A stretch of 64,000 nt of DNA, from the NCBI RefSeq assembly GCF_002159335.1, contig NZ_NFHP01000001.1, positions 186,001 to 250,000 on the forward strand. The letters run 5' to 3'. Made by a program: the position numbers and the translations under genes. Every line of letters begins with the position of its first letter. Position 1 is the stretch's first letter. Below are positions 59,684 through 64,000 of this stretch, one piece after another. The notes beneath the pieces are model-generated. The model was not told the origin of the DNA. It made no database searches and worked only from the letters and a program-made list of their open reading frames with translations. This DNA is from Collinsella sp. An7. Lineage in GTDB: Bacteria; Actinomycetota; Coriobacteriia; Coriobacteriales; Coriobacteriaceae.

Positions 59684-60517
59684 ATGGGAACCATGTGCCC
59701 GTGCAAGGTCCTGGCGATAGCGAACCAGAAGGGAGGGACGGGCAAGACCACGACGGCGGCGAGCCTGGGCGTCGCCCTCGCGATGCGCGGCAGGCGCGTC
59801 CTGCTCGTCGACGCGGACCCGCAGGGGGACCTCACCACATCGCTCGGGTGGAACCCGGACGAGCTCGAGGTGACGCTCGCCACCCATCTCGAGCGAGCGG
59901 TCCTCGACGAGCCGTTCCCCTGCCGCGCGGGCATCCTGAGCCATGCGGTGGGCGTGGACCTGATGCCCGCCAACATCGAGCTTTCGGGGACGGAGGTGGC
60001 GCTCGTGAACGCCATGAGCCGCGAGCACGCCATGCGCTCGTGGCTCGACCGTGCGAAGCGCGGGTACGACTTCGCGATCATCGACTGCCCGCCGTCGCTC
60101 GGGATGATGACCATCAACGCGCTCACGGCGGCGGACGGGGTGGTCGTCCCGGTGCAGGCCCAGTACCTCCCGGCGAAGGGGATGACCCAGCTCGTCAAGA
60201 CCGTGGGCCGCGTGCGGAGGCACATCAACCCAGGCCTGCGCATCGAAGGAATCGTGCTCACGCTCGTCGACGCGCGCACCAACCTCGCCCGCCAGGTCGA
60301 GAGGAGCATCCGGGGCTCGTACGGGGAGGCCCTGCGCGTGTACGAGGCAACCGTCCCCGTCGCCGTAAAGGCCGCCGAGAGCAGCGCGCACGGGAAGAGC
60401 GTGTTCGCCTACGACGCCTCGGGAAAGGTCGCGTGGGCCTACGCACGCCTCGCGAGGGAGGTGAGCGGGGTTGGCCCGAAGTCGAGAGATTCCCATCAGC
60501 CTCTCGTCGGTCGATGA
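59684..60517 (+). CDS. parA: ParA-family partition ATPase
   Basis: 277 aa from the ATG at 59684 (ggaagg just upstream). Deviant Walker A KGGTGKTT (16-23), LLVDADPQGDLTTSLG (A' motif), FAIIDCPPSLG. Usual length for Soj/ParA proteins of mobile elements. It overlaps parB by 47 bp. It partitions or stabilises plasmid or ICE circles; with a broken ParB it may no longer work. The region 59440-59683 before it holds no clear gene. Confidence 0.9.
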   Translation: MGTMCPCKVLAIANQKGGTGKTTTAASLGVALAMRGRRVLLVDADPQGDLTTSLGWNPDELEVTLATHLERAVLDEPFPCRAGILSHAVGVDLMPANIELSGTEVALVNAMSREHAMRSWLDRAKRGYDFAIIDCPPSLGMMTINALTAADGVVVPVQAQYLPAKGMTQLVKTVGRVRRHINPGLRIEGIVLTLVDARTNLARQVERSIRGSYGEALRVYEATVPVAVKAAESSAHGKSVFAYDASGKVAWAYARLAREVSGVGPKSRDSHQPLVGR

Positions 60518-60878
60518 CCTGTTCACCACGCAGGAGGAGCGGGACGAGGCGGCGCGCGAGAAGGTCTCCGAGCTCCCCCTCGGCGCCATAGACCCGTTCC
60601 CCGACCATCCGTTCCGGGTTCGCGGCGACGAGGAGATGGCCGACCTGGCCTCCAGCGTCGCCGAGCGCGGCGTGCTCACGCCCGTCGTGGTGCGCACGAA
60701 GGGGGACGGCCGATACGAGCTCGTGAGCGGCCACCGCCGCAAGCGCGCGGCGGAGCTCGCGGGGCTCTCGGAGGTTCCCGCCATAATACGGAATATGAGC
60801 GAGGACGAGGCGGTCGTCGCCATGGTGGACGCGAACATGCAGCGGGAGCTGGTGCTCCCGAGCGAGAAGGCGGCGTAG
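60471..60878 (+). pseudogene. parB: ParB, truncated after the nuclease-like domain
   Basis: 135 aa from TTG. ParB/Srx-like domain: LPLGAIDPFPDHPFRVRGDEEM, ERGVLTPVVVRTKGDGRYELVSGHRRKRAAEL, ADMVDANMQRE-type segment (VAMVDANMQRELVLPSEKA). In intact proteins PSEKA is followed by FAYKM and the HTH domain; here it ends in A-stop. HTH and dimer domain are missing, so it cannot bind parS. The break coincides with the start of the truncated zinc-ribbon gene 36 bp on. Confidence 0.75.
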
Positions 60879-60914
60879 GGGTGTAAACGGAATCGGGGTA
60901 GATTCAGATTCAGC

Positions 60915-61517
60915 ATGATGTTCACCGCTCCCGGTCAGCACGGTCATGAGGCGGACGGTTCCGAGGCCGAGGATTTCTGTCGCTGGTGCTACGAGAACGG
61001 TGTCTACACGTACGAGATCTCGATGGATGAGATGATCGAAGACTGCGCGCCGCGCATGGCCGAGGTGATGGGTTGGACTGTGGACGAGGCGGCGTCGCTT
61101 CTGGGCGCGGTGCTGTCGACGCTTCGCCGCTGGCGTGAGGTCGCCGAGAACGAGAAGGCCTACGGCGAGGAGACCCGCGCGGCCTACGGCGACGAGGTGG
61201 TGGATGCCTCAAACAAGTAATACCTGGAGGTGGGCGAGGCGGCGCACCTGCAGGCAGAAGAGCTGGCGGTCGCCATCAACGAGCAGCTGCGCCGTGCGAT
61301 GGAGGCGGGCGACCCGGCGGGCTCCGAGGCACGAAAACTCGTGGCGATGCGCGCCCGCTGGCTGCGCATGTACTGGCCGGAGGGTACCTACACACCCGAG
61401 GCGCACAAGGGTCTGGCGGACGGCTATGTTGCCGACGAGCGGTTCCAAGCCTATTACGGAAAGGTTGCGCCGGGGGCGGCGCAGTTCCTGCGCGACGCGA
61501 TCCGTGCGTGCGCGTGA
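60915..61517 (+). pseudogene. Zinc-ribbon/TipAS-domain gene, 5'-truncated and with an in-frame stop
   Basis: One frame with a TAA at 61218-61220. Part 1: FTAPGQHGHEADGSEAEDFC, CYENGVYTYEISMDEMIEDC is the second half of a zf-ribbon_2 domain whose first Cys pair is missing. Part 2 (61221-61517): YLEVGEAAHLQAEELAVAIN, YTPEAHKGLADGYVADERF, AAQFLRDAI is a TipAS drug-binding domain. The two would be one protein but for the stop. Both the lost N-terminus and the stop mark it as a decayed chromosomal gene. Confidence 0.7.
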
Positions 61518-61894
61518 TCGTCTTGCGTGGCTGTCTTTAGGGTTGCCTGTATCAGTACATGTGGGAAACGGTTAGTATCTGATCACACTTTGAGCGATCG
61601 CCGCAGATGAGCTCGTCGCGGGCCTTGCCACGATGGCGGTGCGCTTCCCGCTGCGCGGGTTGAAGCAACAGGATTGGCTGGTAAACGTTCCGCTCTACGT
61701 CGTCAACGCCTTTCCGGGCATCCTCGAATGTGAATGCTCCACCTATCGGGTATAGGCGGGACATGGCGTGTGTTCAGGGTCGTCAAAAGGGGGCCGTAGC
61801 AGGACGAAGACCATCTGCGATGCGCTGTCCGGCCCGGCGCGCTATGATGGCGGAAAGGTTTTGGTAATCGCGCGCGGCGCGGAGAGGGGATGCG
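61518..61894. other. Noncoding with a small coding-like remnant
   Basis: About 375 bp. The frame 61633-61755 (+) reads MAVRFPLRGLKQQDWLVNVP, LYVVNAFPGILECECSTYRV, stop, which looks protein-like, and the same frame is open upstream without a start. No ribosome site or known family. Probably a gene relic. No promoter for the CsoR gene stands out. Confidence 0.35.
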
Positions 61895-62170
61895 ATGAGG
61901 CAGTGCATGGATGCGGCGAACCTTCACAGGCGTCTGCACAAGATCATCGGCCAGGTGCAGGCCATCGATCGCATGATTGACGAAGACGTGCCGTGCGAGG
62001 ACATCCTCTCGCAAATCAACGCAGCGAAGAGCGCCCTGCACCGATGCGGCCAGGTTGTGCTCGAGGGGCACATCCAACACTGTGTGCGCGACGGTATCGA
62101 GCACGGGGACGCGGACAAGACCGTTGCCGACTTCACCAAGGCCGTCGAGCGTTTCGCCAACATGATTTAG
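61895..62170 (+). CDS. CsoR/FrmR-family metal-sensing repressor
   Basis: 91 aa, all helical. HRRLHKIIGQVQAIDRMIDEDVPCEDILSQINAAKSALHR, then EGHIQHCV: the C-H-C set (C about 34, H about 59, C about 63) that binds Cu(I) in CsoR. Helix 3 continues KTVADFTKAVERF. It faces the P1B ATPase gene 106 bp downstream with a CsoR-like operator between them. Confidence 0.9.
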   Translation: MRQCMDAANLHRRLHKIIGQVQAIDRMIDEDVPCEDILSQINAAKSALHRCGQVVLEGHIQHCVRDGIEHGDADKTVADFTKAVERFANMI

Positions 62171-62220
62171 TACCTCAGCTGAAAAAAGAACTTCGGCTTG
62201 ACTCCTCTTCCTCAAAGCAT

Positions 62221-62238
62221 TATACCCATAGGGGTATA
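62221..62238. promoter_or_regulatory. CsoR-type operator
   Basis: tatacccataggggtata has the TACCC-N-GGGTA symmetry of CsoR operators. It lies 39 bases before the ATPase start and in an A/T-rich pocket that would form the promoter. Confidence 0.7.
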
Positions 62239-62276
62239 GGTATCAAAACGCGCCGGCGAGAAGGACGGGGGAGCCC

Positions 62277-64000
62277 ATGGTCGAAGGTCTCGAGAAGCTG
62301 CTGGAGTGGGGCGGCGCTAAGCGCGACATCGCGTTTCTCGCCATCTCGGGCGCGGCGCTCGCGCTCTCGCTCGCTGGCGTTGAGCCGTTTCCGTTCTCGA
62401 TCGCGTGGGTCGCCATCATCCTGTGCGGCGTGCCCATCATCCTGGAGGCCGTCATCGGCCTCGTGACGGAGTTCGACATCACGGCCGACGTGCTCGTCTC
62501 GCTCGCCCTCATCGCGAGCGTCTTCATCGGCGAGGACTTCGCCGCGGGCGAGGTCGCCTTCATCATGCAGCTCGGCGGGCTGCTCGAGGAGCTCACCGTG
62601 GCGCGCGCCCGCGCCGGCATCGAACGGCTCGTCCATCTGACGCCGCGCACGGCACGGCGCATCGCTCGCGCAACGGCCGAGGGCGGGGAGCCGCGCCCCG
62701 TGGCGGAGGAGACCATCGCGGCGGAAGCCGTTCAGGTGGGCGACATCCTACGCGTGCTGCCCGGGGAGGCCGTGCCCGTAGACGGCGTCATCGTCTCCGG
62801 TCAGACCTCGGTGAACCAGGCGGTCATGACCGGCGAGAGCCTGCCGGTGGACAAGGGCCCGGGGGACGAGGTGTCGTCCGGCACGGTCAACCAGTTCGGC
62901 TCGTTCGACATGGCCGCGACGCGCGTAGGCGAGGACTCGTCCATCCAGCGGATGATTCGCCTCGTGCAGTCGGCAGACGCCGACAAGGCCAAGATCGTGA
63001 ACCTCGCCGACCGCTGGGCGGTGTGGATCGTCGTCATCGCCCTTGTGGCAGCAGTTCTCACCTATCTCGTGACGGGCGAGATCATCCGCTCGGTCACCAT
63101 CCTCGTCGTCTTTTGCCCGTGTGCGCTCGTGCTCGCCACACCCACGGCCATCATGGCGGCGATCGGCAACGCCACCAGGCACGGCTTTCTGGTGCGTGAG
63201 GGGGACGCGCTCGAGCGCCTGGCGCAGGTCAGGCGCGTGTGCTTTGACAAGACGGGCACGCTCACCACGGGGGAGCCGCACGTGGTTGCCGTGTGCGCGG
63301 GCGAGAAGGACGTGAGCGAGGACGCGTTGCTCGCGGTTGCCGGCGCGGCCGAGAAGCGATCCGAGCACCCCCTCGGGCGCGCCATCGTGGCCGCGGCCAC
63401 GGAGCACGCCGGAGCGGCGCCGAAGGACCCAACGTCCTTTGCCATGGTGCCCGGTCGCGGCGTAGTGGCCGAGGTGGGCGGGCGCACGGTGTACGCCGGC
63501 AGCGCTGCGCTGCTGGCGGAGCACGGTCTGACTATACCGGACGCACTGGGGAGGCGCGTGGACGCTACGCGCGCCGAGGGGGCAACGATCACCTATCTCG
63601 GCTGGGGCGACACGGCAGCGGGGTTCATCGCACTCGCCGACCGCGTGCGCGAGAACGCCACCGCTACGCTTTCGGCAGTGTGGGAGACGGGCGTGGAGCC
63701 GGTGCTCCTCACGGGGGACCACGAGGCGGCGGCCGCCCACGTGGCTGCCGAACTCGGCATCACCACCTACAAGGCCGCCTGCCTGCCCGAGGACAAGCTC
63801 TCCTTCATCGATGACTCGGAGCGCGCGGGCAAGGGCGTTTGTATGGTCGGCGACGGCGTCAACGACGCGCCTGCGCTCAAGCGCGCGCTTGTGGGCATCG
63901 CCATGGGAGGCGTCGGCAGCGATATCGCCGTTGACGCGGCGGACATCGCGCTCGTGAACGATGACATCGCCGAGCTGCCGCACCTCCTGCGCCTCTCCCG
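62277..64000 (+). CDS. P1B-type metal-transporting ATPase (partial, runs off the window)
   Basis: 575 residues visible, 3' end outside. No N-terminal metal-binding domain; starts with hydrophobic helices. TGES (VMTGESLP), CPC in VVFCPCALVLATPT (about 280-282), DKTGTLTTG (about 323-331), SEHPLGRA, GDGVNDAPALK. The CPC motif marks monovalent Cu/Ag or divalent Zn/Cd transport; the CsoR partner favours copper, while the text after CPC (TAIMAAIGNATRHGFLV) resembles Zn/Cd pumps. It exports toxic metal from the cytosol. Confidence 0.92.
   Translation, partial: MVEGLEKLLEWGGAKRDIAFLAISGAALALSLAGVEPFPFSIAWVAIILCGVPIILEAVIGLVTEFDITADVLVSLALIASVFIGEDFAAGEVAFIMQLGGLLEELTVARARAGIERLVHLTPRTARRIARATAEGGEPRPVAEETIAAEAVQVGDILRVLPGEAVPVDGVIVSGQTSVNQAVMTGESLPVDKGPGDEVSSGTVNQFGSFDMAATRVGEDSSIQRMIRLVQSADADKAKIVNLADRWAVWIVVIALVAAVLTYLVTGEIIRSVTILVVFCPCALVLATPTAIMAAIGNATRHGFLVREGDALERLAQVRRVCFDKTGTLTTGEPHVVAVCAGEKDVSEDALLAVAGAAEKRSEHPLGRAIVAAATEHAGAAPKDPTSFAMVPGRGVVAEVGGRTVYAGSAALLAEHGLTIPDALGRRVDATRAEGATITYLGWGDTAAGFIALADRVRENATATLSAVWETGVEPVLLTGDHEAAAAHVAAELGITTYKAACLPEDKLSFIDDSERAGKGVCMVGDGVNDAPALKRALVGIAMGGVGSDIAVDAADIALVNDDIAELPHLLRLS

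Larger units (their letters stand above)
59279..60890. mobile_element. Remnant of a second element (terminator, parA, parB fragment)
   Basis: Directly right of attR lie a terminator, parA and parB, which commonly lead ICE and plasmid backbones. ParB stops in the middle of its conserved core, and the next recognisable sequence is a gene lacking its 5' end. This fits a second ICE that inserted at the same guaA site and later lost its remaining genes by deletion. Base composition matches the ICE. Confidence 0.5.

Noticed and set aside
61552-61764. 70-codon minus-strand frame upstream of the CsoR gene
   Set aside because: The plus strand carries a more protein-like frame in the same place; neither has a good start signal.

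Overview
The window is GC-rich, actinobacterial-looking DNA, most likely from a gut member of the Coriobacteriia (Collinsella/Olsenella-like). That placement rests on codon bias, the guaA protein sequence and the gene families present; it is not proven. It opens in the 3' end of guaA. Almost everything from there to about position 59,280 reads as one integrative and conjugative element (ICE) inserted at the end of guaA. The 12-bp guaA stop-codon region at 561-572 recurs with one mismatch at 59,267-59,278. Both ends carry 8-bp integrase arm-type repeats spaced 11 bp apart, in opposite orientation. A tyrosine integrase and an Xis lie just inside the right end.

Layout. 1.2-3.0 kb: small HTH proteins and a DnaC-like ATPase. 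3.2-16.3 kb: an almost gapless conjugation operon (PcfB-like, VirD4, Maff2, PrgI, VirB4, a glucosaminidase/NlpC hydrolase, VirB6-like) that ends in an LPQTG surface protein fusing an NlpC/P60 domain to SpaA/Cna-B repeats. 16.6-24.5 kb: a transport island with an ECF transporter (S, T, fused A-A), an AraC regulator, a heterodimeric ABC pair and a DtxR-like regulator, suggesting metal or metallophore handling. 25-48.8 kb: cargo, each piece with its own local regulator. It includes a HEPN protein, a MATE pump with a possible leader attenuator, PadR/DUF998, DUF1648/GntR plus an ABC operon, an SOS-box GyrI-like gene, GntR/ABC, a two-component system with a FtsX-type ABC, and AraC/MFS. The relaxase, MobC and probable oriT region (43.8-46.5 kb) sit inside this stretch. 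48.9-51.4 kb: a class II amidotransferase-like gene beside a multi-zinc-ribbon amidoligase. 51.8-56.6 kb: a lower-GC defence segment with Gabija (GajA/GajB) and an AbiD/AbiF-family HEPN gene, the latter preceded by a probable small structured RNA and terminator. 56.7-59.0 kb: RHH protein, integrase, Xis, XRE regulator.

Right of the ICE lies a strong terminator, parA, and a parB cut off in mid-domain. This abuts a 5'-truncated zinc-ribbon/TipAS gene that also has an in-frame stop. The arrangement looks like the remnant of a second element lost by deletion. The window ends in a CsoR-type repressor, its operator, and a P1B metal ATPase that runs off the edge.

A 62-bp terminator-like repeat (three full copies, two shorter relatives) punctuates the cargo. 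Two tail-to-tail or head-to-tail gene scars (36.5-36.8 kb and 60.88-60.92 kb) show that the region has been remodelled by deletion. No rRNA, tRNA, CRISPR array or transposase was found.
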